DNA from: JAPHSX01 sp041554195
Lineage (GTDB): Bacteria > Pseudomonadota > Gammaproteobacteria > Thiohalomonadales > Thiohalomonadaceae
Assembly: GCA_041554195.1 (NCBI GenBank)
Contig: JBFFMJ010000003.1
Span: 62,001 to 126,000 of the forward strand
Direction of reading: 5' to 3'
DNA length: 64,000 nt
Under the pieces are notes generated by a model, which worked only from the letters and a program-made list of their open reading frames with translations, was not told where the DNA came from and made no database searches. A program made the position numbers and the translations under genes. Positions 35,632-45,273 of this stretch are shown piece after piece. How positions within the stretch are numbered: the first letter of the stretch is position 1; each line of letters opens with the position of its first letter.

Positions 35632-36528
35632 CTAGCTGTTCTGGATCAGGGTGCCAACCCCCTGGTCGGTGAAGATCTCCAGCAGCAGCGCATGCTCAAC
35701 CCGACCGTCAATAATATGAGCGCTACGCACCCCGGCATGTACCGCATCCAGGGCACAACCAATCTTTGGCAACATACCACCGTGAATCGTGCCGTCGGCG
35801 ATCAACTCATCTACGCGCGTCGAGCTCAGACCGGTCAGCACCTCTCCCTGCTTATCGAGCAGGCCGGCAGTATTGGTCAGCAGTACCAGTTTTTCGGCCT
35901 TCAAACACTCCGCCAGCTTGCCTGCCACCACATCGGCATTAATATTGTAGGATTCACCATCATCACCCACACCGATGGGCGCGACCACCGGAATGAAGTC
36001 GCCATGCACCAGCATATCGACCACCTCACCATTGATCTCCTTCACCTCACCGACATGCCCGATATCGATGATCTCCGGGACACTCATCTCCGGGGCGCTA
36101 CGAGTGAATTTCAGTTTTCTTGCGCGGATGAAGTCAGCATCCTTACCGGTCAGGCCCACCGCCCGACCGCCGTGCTGATTGATTAGAGAGACAATCTCCT
36201 TATTCACCAAACCACCTAGCACCATCTGCACCACATCCATGGTCTCGCTATCGGTCACCCGCATGCCATCGATGAACTTACTCTCTTTACCGAGACGCTC
36301 CAGCAGGCTGCCAATCTGCGGCCCGCCGCCATGCACCACCACCGGATTCATGCCGACGGCTTTAAGCAGCACCACGTCGCGTGCAAAACCCTGTTTGAGC
36401 TTCTCATCGGTCATCGCGTTGCCGCCATACTTAATCACCAGCGTCTTGCCAGCAAAGCGGCGGATATAGGGTAGTGCCTCGCTAAGGACGCGGGCATTAT
36501 TCATCGCAGTTTCGATATCCAGACTCAT
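35632..36528 (-). CDS. argB: Acetylglutamate kinase
   Basis: This 298-residue amino acid kinase phosphorylates N-acetylglutamate in arginine synthesis. Motifs are LVIKYGGNAMTD with the catalytic Lys, VVVHGGGPQIG, YNINADVVAG and GGMLPKIGCALDAVHAG. The length is normal. It follows algC by 11 bp in an operon with the membrane gene, the order seen in Pseudomonas. Confidence 0.98.
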   Translation of the reverse strand: MSLDIETAMNNARVLSEALPYIRRFAGKTLVIKYGGNAMTDEKLKQGFARDVVLLKAVGMNPVVVHGGGPQIGSLLERLGKESKFIDGMRVTDSETMDVVQMVLGGLVNKEIVSLINQHGGRAVGLTGKDADFIRARKLKFTRSAPEMSVPEIIDIGHVGEVKEINGEVVDMLVHGDFIPVVAPIGVGDDGESYNINADVVAGKLAECLKAEKLVLLTNTAGLLDKQGEVLTGLSSTRVDELIADGTIHGGMLPKIGCALDAVHAGVRSAHIIDGRVEHALLLEIFTDQGVGTLIQNS

Positions 36529-36539
36529 CTCAGTTCCAG

Positions 36540-37916
36540 TTAAAATGGTAATTTCAATGTGGGCTCCAGCTGCCGTAGCAGATCCCTGAAGCGCTCTTCA
36601 ATTCGTTCCAGTGCCGCCTTATCGTTGGCCTCAAAACGTAGTACCAGCGTGGGGCTGGTATTGGAGGCACGTACCAGTCCCCAACCATCGGCATACTCAA
36701 CCCGCAGGCCATCAATGGTTGTCAGGCTGGCGTCGGGGAAAAAATCCTGTCGCGCCAGTAACCGTTCCATCAAACGGTAGTGCTCTCCCGCTTCCATCAG
36801 AAGATGTAACTCAGGCGTATTGACCGCATCAGGCAGGTCAGAGAATACGCTGCTGGCACTCGGTTCGCGTGCCAGAATCTCCACCAGTCGTGCCGCCGCA
36901 AAGAGTGCATCATCAAAGCCGTACCACCCCTCCTTTAACAGGATGTGGCCACTCATCTCACCAGCCAGTAAGGCACCGCGATCTCTCATGCGTGCCTTAA
37001 GCATAGAGTGGCCGGTACGCCACATTGAGGCAACGCCGCCCGCCTGGGTGATCACCTCACCCAGATGCCGACTGCACTTAATGTCATAAATCACCTCAGC
37101 ATCGGGGTGGCGGCTCAGCAGGTCCCGGGCGAAGATCATCAGCAAACGATCCGGCCAGATAATCTCGCCGCTGGCACTGACCACTCCCAGCCGATCGCCA
37201 TCACCATCGAAGGCGATGCCTAACTCTGCCCCCTCATCCTTTACCGCTTGCTGCAGTTCTCTAAGGTTTTCAGGACGATTAGGATCCGGGTGATGGTTAG
37301 GGAAACGCCCATCAATCTCACAGTAGAGCGGCACCACCTCGCAACCCAGTCGTTGCAGCAGCTCAGGGGCGACACTCCCCGCCATGCCGTTGCCACAATC
37401 GACCACCAGTTTAAGTGGTCGCTGTGGCTGAACCCTGGCGGCCATCTCATCGAGATAGGCCGCTCGACAATCCTCCCGCTTAAGGCTGCCCACCCCATCG
37501 CAAAATTTATTCTCAACGATACGCCGGTGCAACGCACATATCGCCTCACCCTGCAGCGTATCCTCACCCAGCAGCACCTTAATCCCATTGTACTCGGGTG
37601 GATTATGACTACCGGTGATCATCACCCCGGAACCGCCGCAACGGGTGTAGGCGGCGTAATAGAGAAGCGGGGTCGAGACCTCTCCCACATCCAGCACACT
37701 GATGCCACTGGCAAGTAGGCCTTCGTTAAGCGCCTGCTGGAGTGCCGGTGAAGTGATGCGTGCATCGCGGCCGCTGGCAATCTCGCTCAGGCCACGCGCC
37801 ATTGACTCCGAACCTATGGCGCGGCCAATCAGATAGGCCGCCGCGGCGTCCAGTCCTTCACCAACAACGCCGCGAATGTCGTAAGGAAGAAAGATCGACG
37901 AGGGAGGTATGGTCAC
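36540..37916 (-). CDS. algC: Phosphomannomutase/phosphoglucomutase AlgC
   Basis: The 458-residue enzyme of the alpha-D-phosphohexomutase family interconverts hexose 1- and 6-phosphates for exopolysaccharide and LPS synthesis. The phosphoserine loop is MITGSHNPPEYNG, the metal loop AFDGDGDRLGVV, sugar-specificity GEMSGHILLKEGW, and the phosphate site VRASNTSPTLVLRFE. Its start overlaps the preceding membrane gene by four bases, so the two are translated together. In Pseudomonas the corresponding membrane part is an N-terminal extension of the same reading frame in some annotations. Confidence 0.95.
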   Translation of the reverse strand: MTIPPSSIFLPYDIRGVVGEGLDAAAAYLIGRAIGSESMARGLSEIASGRDARITSPALQQALNEGLLASGISVLDVGEVSTPLLYYAAYTRCGGSGVMITGSHNPPEYNGIKVLLGEDTLQGEAICALHRRIVENKFCDGVGSLKREDCRAAYLDEMAARVQPQRPLKLVVDCGNGMAGSVAPELLQRLGCEVVPLYCEIDGRFPNHHPDPNRPENLRELQQAVKDEGAELGIAFDGDGDRLGVVSASGEIIWPDRLLMIFARDLLSRHPDAEVIYDIKCSRHLGEVITQAGGVASMWRTGHSMLKARMRDRGALLAGEMSGHILLKEGWYGFDDALFAAARLVEILAREPSASSVFSDLPDAVNTPELHLLMEAGEHYRLMERLLARQDFFPDASLTTIDGLRVEYADGWGLVRASNTSPTLVLRFEANDKAALERIEERFRDLLRQLEPTLKLPF

Positions 37917-39064
37917 GACTTATCGGTTTCTCCCTCGGAAGGTGTGTCACCGTCGCTCTCCTCTACCGTGATCTCACCAAAGTCCATGAACATCATATCG
38001 GGAACACCCTCATCCCCCTGCTCCGCCTTCTCTTTAAGACCATCATCCTGTTTACCAGCCGTCAGCACCGGCTCCATCATCTGCAGCGCCTGCTCCATCT
38101 CAACCATCTTCACCGGATAGGAGTGAAAACGCTTACCGCGACTACTCTGCACCATAAACTCCGCCATGCCCTGTAGTTCACGCCTGATGGTGGCAGAGAA
38201 GAAGAGTGCATAAAAGAACATCACGGCAGCAATCACTGCCGCCGCCACACCAAAGGTCGCCAGGAAACCGAGCTTCTGTTCCTGCGCCATGCCCAGGCCA
38301 TCTTTTACCCAGTAAGAGAGTTGCCAGGAACTACCCGAAATCATGGCGCGATGAGTAGCCGCTTCACTCTTTAACCCGGTCTCACCAATATGACCCAAAA
38401 TCGGGCCTTCCCACCCCTGCTGCAGCTCAACGTAACCGTCCTTCAGTACCCACTCATTGAGCCATCCCTTAATCTTATCTGCTGAGAAGCTCACCATCAG
38501 GCTGGCGATGACCTCACCGTTGTGTACGATCGGGCGCACCAGATCAAGGTGTTCATGCGCCGAGTCTTTCAGGTGTATCTCCAGCGGTGGGCGCTCAGTA
38601 CCCGCCTCGGCCTGTCGCGCCAGATCCAGGCAAGCATAGCCGATGGGCGGGTGTATCGTTGCATCAGGATCCGTATCGGTCGGACGCACCACGCGAATCC
38701 TCAGCGCTTCCGGGAAGTAAGTAGACAACCCCAGCTCGAAACGCCGCAACGCCTCACTGTCACCCTCGCCCAGCGCCGCCAGCAGTGTGGCATCGGCCTT
38801 GGCCTGAGCGGCAACCTGATCACCAAGGGCAATCAGCCCACCACCCAGCAGTGCCGCCATCTTCTCCGCATCGGCCACATGCTGTACCTGCTGCGCCTTT
38901 TTCACCATTCCCGCATACTGCAGGTAGGTGACGTAACCGCAGACCAATACCACCAGCACCACCAGGATGATCGGCGGCAGACTGAGCTTCATCAAAGTTA
39001 GACCACGCCCCGATCCCTTTTCTGCAGCCCCCTCCGCTTGCGGCTTTTTACCTTTCCCAAACAC
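37913..39064 (-). CDS. Membrane protein with periplasmic sensor-like domain, coupled to AlgC
   Basis: The 383-residue protein has a basic N-terminus, a transmembrane helix at about 28-48, a periplasmic region of about 210 residues with a Cache-like look (RPIVHNGEVIASLMVSFSADKIKGWL), and a second transmembrane helix near 260-285. An acidic cytoplasmic tail (FMDFGEITVEESDGDTPSE) follows. It resembles the membrane domain found upstream of AlgC in Pseudomonas-type genomes. It overlaps algC by 4 bases. A role in placing or signalling to the mutase is inference. No enzymatic motif is visible. Confidence 0.7.
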   Translation of the reverse strand: MFGKGKKPQAEGAAEKGSGRGLTLMKLSLPPIILVVLVVLVCGYVTYLQYAGMVKKAQQVQHVADAEKMAALLGGGLIALGDQVAAQAKADATLLAALGEGDSEALRRFELGLSTYFPEALRIRVVRPTDTDPDATIHPPIGYACLDLARQAEAGTERPPLEIHLKDSAHEHLDLVRPIVHNGEVIASLMVSFSADKIKGWLNEWVLKDGYVELQQGWEGPILGHIGETGLKSEAATHRAMISGSSWQLSYWVKDGLGMAQEQKLGFLATFGVAAAVIAAVMFFYALFFSATIRRELQGMAEFMVQSSRGKRFHSYPVKMVEMEQALQMMEPVLTAGKQDDGLKEKAEQGDEGVPDMMFMDFGEITVEESDGDTPSEGETDKS

Positions 39065-39105
39065 TGACTATTTCCTGTTCGACCACTTCGAATTTCATAC
39101 TTAAT

Positions 39106-39561
39106 TTAATGTTTACCGGTGTGCCCAAACCCACCCTCACCTCGTTGCGAGGTATCGAAATCGCTAACGATATCGAACTCGGCCTGTACCACGGGAATAA
39201 AGACCATCTGCGCAATGCGCTCCCCAACCTCAATGGTGAATGCGTCCTGACCGCGGTTCCAGCAGGAGACAAAGACCTGACCCTGATAATCCGAGTCGAT
39301 CAAACCCACCAGATTACCCAGCACAATCCCCTTTTTGTGACCCAGACCGGAGCGTGGCAATAGTACCGAGGCCAGCGACGGGTCGCCGATGTGAATCGCC
39401 AGTCCGGTCGGGATCAGGATACTTTCACCGGGGGCGATCACCATCGCCTCATCGATCATGGCCCGCATGTCCATTCCCGCCGAGCCATCCGTCGCGTAGT
39501 GGGGAAGCGGAAACTCATGGCCCAGACGCTCATCAAGAATCTTCAGCTCGATCTTCTGCAT
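39106..39561 (-). CDS. dut: Deoxyuridine 5'-triphosphate nucleotidohydrolase
   Basis: This 151-residue trimeric dUTPase has all five motifs: DGSAGMDMRA, PRSGLGHKKGIVLGNLVG, GLIDSDYQG, GERIAQMVFIPVVQ and the C-terminal RGEGGFGHTG. It removes dUTP and supplies dUMP for thymidylate. It lies 23 bp after coaBC, the standard gammaproteobacterial pair. Confidence 0.98.
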   Translation of the reverse strand: MQKIELKILDERLGHEFPLPHYATDGSAGMDMRAMIDEAMVIAPGESILIPTGLAIHIGDPSLASVLLPRSGLGHKKGIVLGNLVGLIDSDYQGQVFVSCWNRGQDAFTIEVGERIAQMVFIPVVQAEFDIVSDFDTSQRGEGGFGHTGKH

Positions 39562-39584
39562 TGCTTACTATCCATTAAATGTCG

Positions 39585-40805
39585 TTAATTAATCTTGTGT
39601 GCAAACCGTTCGGCCACCGTGCTGAGCAGCTGCTGTGCCAGCTCCCCCTTGGAACAACGCGGCAGCGACCGCTCACCATCCGCCCAGATGAGTTGCAGCG
39701 AATTTTCATCACTATTGAAACCCGCTCCCTTAGCACGTACACCCACCCAGTTGGCAGCGATCATATCGAGTTTTTTGTTCTCCAACTTGATACGGGCGTT
39801 TTCAATAAGATTTTCCGTCTCGGCGGCAAAACCGACAGTAAAGGGCGCATTCTCAAGGGCACTAACCGTTGCCAGGATGTCGGGGTTGCGCTGTAGCGTC
39901 AGCGCCAACTGCTCATCGTGTTTTTTCACCTTTTCCGCGGCCACCGTCGCGGCGCGGTAGTCGGCCACCGCGGCACTGGCGATGAAGATATCGCCAGGAT
40001 CGGCCAGCACCTCCTCCAGCATCTGTGCGGCACTCTCCACATCAACACGTTCAACCCCGGCGGGGGTAGGCTGCGCCACCGGCCCGGCCACCAGCCTCAC
40101 CTGCGCCCCCATGCTCGCCGCCGCTGCAGCGATGGCAAAACCCATCTTGCCGGAGCTGTGGTTACTGATAAAACGCACCGGATCAAGCGCCTCGCGGGTT
40201 GGTCCCGCGGTAATCGTCACACGAACGCCTTTCAGGGGGCCGTCGCTGAAGTGATCATTACAGGCCTGCAATAACGCAACAGGCTCCAGCATGCGACCGG
40301 GACCCACCTCACCACAGGCCTGCTCACCCTCCGCCGGCCCCCAGATGTGCACCCCGCGCCCACACAAACTGACGATGTTGCGCTGCGTTACCGCCGCCTG
40401 CCACATCTGCTGATTCATCGCCGGGGCCACGGCAATGGGGGCCTCGGTGGCAAGACAGAGGGTAGAGAGCAGATCGTTGGCGATACCGGCATTGAGGCGG
40501 GCAAGAAAATCGGCACTGGCCGGGGCGATCAGAACCAGCTCGGCCCAGCGTGCCAGCTCAATATGGCCCATCGCCGTCTCGTGCTCGGCATCAAACAGGG
40601 CACTGCGCACCGGATTACCGGAGAGTGCCTGCAGCGTCATCGGGGTCACAAACTGGGTAGCGGCCTCAGTCATCACCACCCGCACCTCAACCCCCGCCTT
40701 GCGCAGTCCGCGCACCAGCTCTGCCGCCTTATAGGCCGCAATGCCACCGGTGATGCCGAGCAAAACGCGTCGGCCCTGCAGGTATGTCGGTAAGGGCTCA
40801 CTCAT
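39585..40805 (-). CDS. coaBC: Phosphopantothenoylcysteine decarboxylase/synthase
   Basis: The 406-residue bifunctional flavoprotein makes 4'-phosphopantetheine for coenzyme A. The CoaC half has GRRVLLGITGGIAAYKAAELVR, the PAMNQQMWQAAVTQ motif and ACGEVGPGRM with the active Cys. The CoaB half has VRVTITAGPTREALDPVRFISNHSSGKMG and AAVADYRA. The length is usual. It is divergent from radC. Confidence 0.98.
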   Translation of the reverse strand: MSEPLPTYLQGRRVLLGITGGIAAYKAAELVRGLRKAGVEVRVVMTEAATQFVTPMTLQALSGNPVRSALFDAEHETAMGHIELARWAELVLIAPASADFLARLNAGIANDLLSTLCLATEAPIAVAPAMNQQMWQAAVTQRNIVSLCGRGVHIWGPAEGEQACGEVGPGRMLEPVALLQACNDHFSDGPLKGVRVTITAGPTREALDPVRFISNHSSGKMGFAIAAAAASMGAQVRLVAGPVAQPTPAGVERVDVESAAQMLEEVLADPGDIFIASAAVADYRAATVAAEKVKKHDEQLALTLQRNPDILATVSALENAPFTVGFAAETENLIENARIKLENKKLDMIAANWVGVRAKGAGFNSDENSLQLIWADGERSLPRCSKGELAQQLLSTVAERFAHKIN

Positions 40806-40898
40806 AGAGGGCGGAGTTTATCAGAAAGCACAGGCAAGTCGGCACTACTGCGTCTAAAATAGTGGGTACTGACTAACGGACACCACAGGGAGGTGAAG

Positions 40899-41573
40899 AT
40901 GGCTATTTCAGACTGGCCCGCCGAGGAGCGGCCGCGGGAGAAGCTACTGGCACGGGGGGCCGACGCCCTCTCCGATGCAGAGCTGCTGGCGATATTTCTG
41001 CGCACCGGCCTGCCGGGCAAGTCGGCGGTAGAGCTGGCACGCGAGACGCTGCACCACTTCGACGGTTTACGCGGGCTGCTGGAGGCCGATCAAAAGGCCT
41101 TCTGCACGGTAAAGGGGCTGGGTGAGGCCAAGTTCGTACAACTGCAGGCCACCCTGGAACTCTCTCGCCGCCATCTGTTGAGCACCCTGCAGCGCGGCGA
41201 TGCCCTCACCAGCCCCGCCGAGACCCGTAGTTACCTTAGCGCCCAACTACGCCATAAGAAGAGAGAGGTCTTCGCCTGTCTCTACCTGGATAACCGCCAC
41301 CGGGTGCTGGGCTATGAAGAGCTCTTCTTCGGCACCATTGATGGGGCCAGTGTTCACCCGCGTGAGGTAGTGCGCCACTGCATTGCCCATAACGCCGCCG
41401 CCGTGATCCTGGCCCACAACCATCCCTCCGGGGTGGCCGAGCCAAGTCGTAGCGATGAGGATATTACCCATCGCCTGAAGGAGGCGCTGGCGCTGGTCGA
41501 CGTGCGGGTACTGGGTCATATGGTAGTGGGTGACGGGGCCATCACCTCATTGGCAGAAAGGGGACTTATTTGA
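40899..41573 (+). CDS. radC: RadC/YicR family protein with JAB metalloprotease-like domain
   Basis: This 224-residue protein starts at an ATG behind a strong GGGAGG site, giving the standard MAISDWPAEERPREKLLARG. An N-terminal helix-hairpin-helix region is followed by a JAB1/MPN-type domain with HNHPSGVAEPSRSDEDIT and LGHMVVGDG. The family was once thought to act in DNA repair; its real role is unsettled. It is upstream of rpmB-rpmG in the conserved order. Confidence 0.95.
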   Translation: MAISDWPAEERPREKLLARGADALSDAELLAIFLRTGLPGKSAVELARETLHHFDGLRGLLEADQKAFCTVKGLGEAKFVQLQATLELSRRHLLSTLQRGDALTSPAETRSYLSAQLRHKKREVFACLYLDNRHRVLGYEELFFGTIDGASVHPREVVRHCIAHNAAAVILAHNHPSGVAEPSRSDEDITHRLKEALALVDVRVLGHMVVGDGAITSLAERGLI

Positions 41574-41678
41574 GGAGTTTTCTTGCCTCTGCCTGACGAA
41601 TTTGGTATAAAAGCCGGCTTCCTACTCTTGGGCGGACCCAAGGGCGAACAGAATTTAAGTATTGTCGGAGTTAGAATC

Positions 41679-41915
41679 ATGTCCAAGGTATGCCAGGTAA
41701 CAGGCAAACGTCCTGTCAGCGGTAACAACGTTTCACACGCGCACAACAAGACGAAGCGTCGTTTCCTGCCCAATTTGCACACCCACCGTTTCTGGGTTGA
41801 GAGCGAGAACCGCTGGGTTAAACTGCGTCTCACCACCAAGGGGATGCGTATCATCGACAAGAAGGGCATCGACTCAGTCCTGTCAGACATTCGCGCCCGC
41901 GGCGAAAAGGTATAA
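41679..41915 (+). CDS. rpmB: 50S ribosomal protein L28
   Basis: The 78-residue protein begins MSKVCQVTGKRPVSGNNVSHAHNKTKRRF, the standard L28 sequence in gammaproteobacteria. A GGAG site lies 8 bp before the ATG at 41679. It is followed 11 bp later by rpmG. Confidence 0.99.
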   Translation: MSKVCQVTGKRPVSGNNVSHAHNKTKRRFLPNLHTHRFWVESENRWVKLRLTTKGMRIIDKKGIDSVLSDIRARGEKV

Positions 41916-41926
41916 GGAGCTAAATC

Positions 41927-42094
41927 ATGGCTAAATCAGCACGCGACAAAATCCGCCTCAACTCCAGTGCAGGCACCGGTCACTTCTACACCACCGACAA
42001 GAACAAGCGCAACATGCCCGGCAAGATGGAGATCAAAAAATTCGATCCCGTCATTCGCCAGCACGTGATGTACAAGGAAGGAAAGATTAAGTAA
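41927..42094 (+). CDS. rpmG: 50S ribosomal protein L33
   Basis: A 55-codon frame starts at the ATG at 41927 behind an AAGGAG site 7 bp upstream. It encodes MAKSARDKIRLNSSAGTGHFYTT, then FDPVIRQHVMYKEGKIK, a normal L33. It has no cysteines, so it is the zinc-independent form. A terminator follows directly. Confidence 0.99.
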   Translation: MAKSARDKIRLNSSAGTGHFYTTDKNKRNMPGKMEIKKFDPVIRQHVMYKEGKIK

Positions 42095-42111
42095 GCCTTT
42101 CCGCTATGCGT

Positions 42112-42140
42112 AAAAAAGCCCGGCATTGCCGGGCTTTTTT
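42112..42140 (+). terminator. Rho-independent terminator after rpmG
   Basis: The stem GCCCGGC/GCCGGGC with loop ATT is followed by six T and preceded by six A, so it can act in both directions. It closes the radC-rpmB-rpmG unit and faces the convergent hyuA gene. Confidence 0.93.
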
Positions 42141-42188
42141 GTGCCTGTCACGCCACCGCACTAAGTCCTCAGAGGTAGGCTGGGCAGC

Positions 42189-44153
42189 CTAGCCGCGATA
42201 ATCGAGTAACAGGTTTCCGTGAGGATCCACCATCGCCCGCCACTGCGGGGCGATGAAGGTAGTGGAAACCTGCTCGGTCACCAGCGCCGGGCCATCCACC
42301 ACATCGCCCACCTTCAGCACTTCACGACGATAAACCTGAATCGCATCATCAATACCGTACAGGTTAGCCCGCTCAGGCTCCCCAGCGATCTCTACGTTGT
42401 GTGGTGCAATCACCGGCAACTGCGGCGACGGCCCGCTCAGGCGCAACCGTAGATTCACCAACTCCACCGGTAGCTCCAGTCGATGGCCGTAGCGCTCCTG
42501 ATGGGCCAGATGAAAGGCCTCGACACAGGTCGCGATATCGCCCCGCCACGGCACGTTGAGGGTGTAGGACTGCCCCTTGTAGCGCAGATCGAGGCTGGGG
42601 GTGGCGTTGATCTCGCTCACCCCCTCCTGAGCCAGAGAAGCCTCCCCCTCCTGCTGTAGTGAAGCCAATGCCTCTTCGATTTCACTAACAGGGATCTTAG
42701 CCAGCAGCCCCTGATGGGTGCGCGACAGCTGGCGCCCGCGCGGCGCGGTAAGCATCCCCAGCGCCGAGAGCACCCCGCCGTGGATCGGCACCATCGCCTG
42801 GCGCATCCCCAACGACTCGGCCAGGGCACAGACATGCAGGCCGCCCGCGCCGCCGAAGGAGGCGAGGGTCATCTGTCGCGGGTCGACGCCGCGCTGTACC
42901 GAGATCACCCGTAGCGCGCGGGCCATATGTTCGTTAGCGATGCGGATGATCCCCGCCGCCGCTTCATGCAAACCGATCTCAAGCGCATCGGCAATGGCCC
43001 CCACCGCCCTCTGCGCCGCCGCCACATCAAGCGTCATCTCGCCACCAAGAAAGGCACCGGGCCTTAACCTGCCGAGTACCAAATTGGCGTCGGTAACGGT
43101 AGCCTCGACGCCGCCCTTGCCATAACAGGCAGGCCCCGGCGCCGCCCCCGCCGATTCCGGCCCCACCTGCAACAGGCCACCCGCATCGACACGGGCAATG
43201 GAGCCGCCACCCGCGCCGATAGTGTGCATGTCAACCATCGGCACTGAGACCGGCCAGGGGCCGATCCGCCCCTCGCTGGTGAGCTGCAGCTCGCCGTCGA
43301 TCAGCGCCACATCGGTGGAGGTGCCACCCATATCGAAGGTGAGCAGGTGCTCGCGCCCGGCCAGCGCGCCGATGGTCTTCGCTGCCGAGAGCCCCCCGGC
43401 AGGGCCGGAGAGCAGCATATGCACCGCCCGCCTCCCCGCAAGAGACGCCTCGATGGTATTACCAGAGCTTTGCATCACCGAGACGGTGGCACCGGCTAGC
43501 CCCGCCTCCAATCGTCCCAGATACCCCTCCACCAGCGGCCCCACCCAGGCGTTGAGCCAGGTGGTGATGCCGCGCTCATACTCTTTATACTCGGGGAGGA
43601 TGGCGGAGGAGCGGGAGATAAAGAGGTCGCCCGGCAGCGCCGCCTCAATCTGCCTCTCAAAGCGGTCATCGAGAAAAGAGAAGAGCAGGTTGATCACCAC
43701 CGCCTCGGGCTTGAGTGCCACCACCTGCGCCACCAGCTGCGCCAGCTCACCATCAGTAAGGGATTCGACCACATCACCGTGCGCGCCAAGCCGGCCCCCC
43801 GTCTCCAGGCAGAGTTCTTCTGACACCGGCGGGGCGACGGGCTGTGGTTGCAGATTATAGAGTTCGCGCCGTGCCTGACGACCGAGGGTGAGCATATCCT
43901 TCAGGCCGTGGTTGGTGATAAAAGCGGTGCGTACCCCCTTCCCCTCCAGCGCCGCATTGGTGGCGACGGTGGAGCCATGCACCACCTGCAACTGCCGCAG
44001 CGCCTCGCCTTCGATCCCCAGTTCCCGCACCCCCTGCAAAATCGCCAGCTCCGGCGCATGGGGGGTAGAGAGCACCTTGTGTACGCGCAGCGCCCCGCCG
44101 TCAAACAGCACAAAGTCGGTAAAGGTTCCGCCGGTATCTACACCTAACAGCAT
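42189..44153 (-). CDS. HyuA-family hydantoinase/oxoprolinase
   Basis: The 654-residue protein belongs to the actin-like ATPase hydantoinase A family, with phosphate motifs LLGVDTGGTFTDFVLFDG and LLTFDMGGTSTDVALIDG, adjacent HGSTVATNA and a HyuA-type C-terminal region. Members act on 5-oxoproline, hydantoins or acetone, nearly always with a HyuB partner. No hyuB gene stands next to it in the window. It is a single gene convergent to rpmG and divergent from the ABC operon. Substrate unknown. Confidence 0.85.
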   Translation of the reverse strand: MLLGVDTGGTFTDFVLFDGGALRVHKVLSTPHAPELAILQGVRELGIEGEALRQLQVVHGSTVATNAALEGKGVRTAFITNHGLKDMLTLGRQARRELYNLQPQPVAPPVSEELCLETGGRLGAHGDVVESLTDGELAQLVAQVVALKPEAVVINLLFSFLDDRFERQIEAALPGDLFISRSSAILPEYKEYERGITTWLNAWVGPLVEGYLGRLEAGLAGATVSVMQSSGNTIEASLAGRRAVHMLLSGPAGGLSAAKTIGALAGREHLLTFDMGGTSTDVALIDGELQLTSEGRIGPWPVSVPMVDMHTIGAGGGSIARVDAGGLLQVGPESAGAAPGPACYGKGGVEATVTDANLVLGRLRPGAFLGGEMTLDVAAAQRAVGAIADALEIGLHEAAAGIIRIANEHMARALRVISVQRGVDPRQMTLASFGGAGGLHVCALAESLGMRQAMVPIHGGVLSALGMLTAPRGRQLSRTHQGLLAKIPVSEIEEALASLQQEGEASLAQEGVSEINATPSLDLRYKGQSYTLNVPWRGDIATCVEAFHLAHQERYGHRLELPVELVNLRLRLSGPSPQLPVIAPHNVEIAGEPERANLYGIDDAIQVYRREVLKVGDVVDGPALVTEQVSTTFIAPQWRAMVDPHGNLLLDYRG

Positions 44154-44322
44154 GATTTCACTCGGGTTGCGATTTATCTGGAATTTTTTAAAATATGGCC
44201 CGTTCCAAGGGGTCGATAATTTTCGCGGAGGGTCTATCTCCGGTGCGCGGTATCATACCTAAATCAACAGTGATAATCTTTCGGCCACTATTTAAAGGTC
44301 GAGCTAATAAAATTGAAAAGCT

Positions 44323-45273
44323 ATGGATAACGACATCTTAATCAAGGTTGAACACCTCTCCCGCCGTTTCGGCAACACCCTGGCGGTAAACCAGCTCAGC
44401 TTCGAGGTAAAGCGCGGCGAGGTACTGGGCTTTCTCGGCCCCAATGGTGCGGGTAAATCGACCACCATGCAGATGCTCACCGGCAACCTCGCCCCCACCG
44501 CCGGTGCCGTGACCATCAACGGCGTCGACATGCTGGAGAACCCAAAAGAGGCCAAGCTGGCGCTGGGCTACCTGCCGGAGCAACCGCCGCTCTATCGCGA
44601 GCTGACCGTCGATGAGTACCTCAGCTACTGCGCCCGCCTCAACCGCATCGAGAAGGGAAAGATCGCCGCCGCCGTCGATAACGCCAAGCAGCGCTGCGGC
44701 CTCACCGAGGTCAACCGGCGGCTGATCAACAACCTCTCCAAGGGTTACCAGCAGCGGGTCGGCATCGCCCAGGCAATCATCCACTCGCCCGACGTGGTGA
44801 TCCTCGACGAGCCCACCGTCGGCCTCGACCCGATCCAGATCCGTGAGATCCGCCAGTTGATCCGCGACATTGGCACCGAGCACAGCGTGATCCTCTCCAC
44901 CCACATCCTCCCCGAGGTGCAGGCCACCTGCGACCGGGTGCAGATCATCAATAAGGGGGAGCTGGTGATGAGCGATAATATCGACGGCCTGACCCAGCGC
45001 ATGCAGTCCTCCAGCCTGCTGCTGGCGTTGCGCCACCCCCCCTCAATTGATGAGTTGAACCGGATCGAGGGGGTGACCGCTGTCGAGGCGCTGGAGGGTG
45101 ACCAGCTGCGGGTATCACATACACCCGAAAGCAACCCAGCTGAGGCGATTGTCGAAAAGTCAGTGGCCGCTGGCTGGGGACTTTACGAGCTGAACCCCGA
45201 GCGGCTGTCGCTGGAGGATGTCTTCGTCAACATCACCACCACTGAACCTGTACACGAGGAGGATGCCGCATGA
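44323..45273 (+). CDS. ABC transporter ATP-binding protein (GldA-like)
   Basis: This 316-residue ATPase has Walker A GPNGAGKSTTMQML, signature LSKGYQQRVGIAQAI, Walker B VVILDEPTVGLDP and His in VILSTHILPEVQ. A C-terminal extension of about 90 residues is typical of the COG1131 GldA-like group. It overlaps the following permease gene by 4 bases. The four-gene set (ATPase, ABC-2 permease, GldG-like, DUF4340) occurs widely in non-gliding bacteria, and its substrate is not known. Confidence 0.93.
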   Translation: MDNDILIKVEHLSRRFGNTLAVNQLSFEVKRGEVLGFLGPNGAGKSTTMQMLTGNLAPTAGAVTINGVDMLENPKEAKLALGYLPEQPPLYRELTVDEYLSYCARLNRIEKGKIAAAVDNAKQRCGLTEVNRRLINNLSKGYQQRVGIAQAIIHSPDVVILDEPTVGLDPIQIREIRQLIRDIGTEHSVILSTHILPEVQATCDRVQIINKGELVMSDNIDGLTQRMQSSSLLLALRHPPSIDELNRIEGVTAVEALEGDQLRVSHTPESNPAEAIVEKSVAAGWGLYELNPERLSLEDVFVNITTTEPVHEEDAA

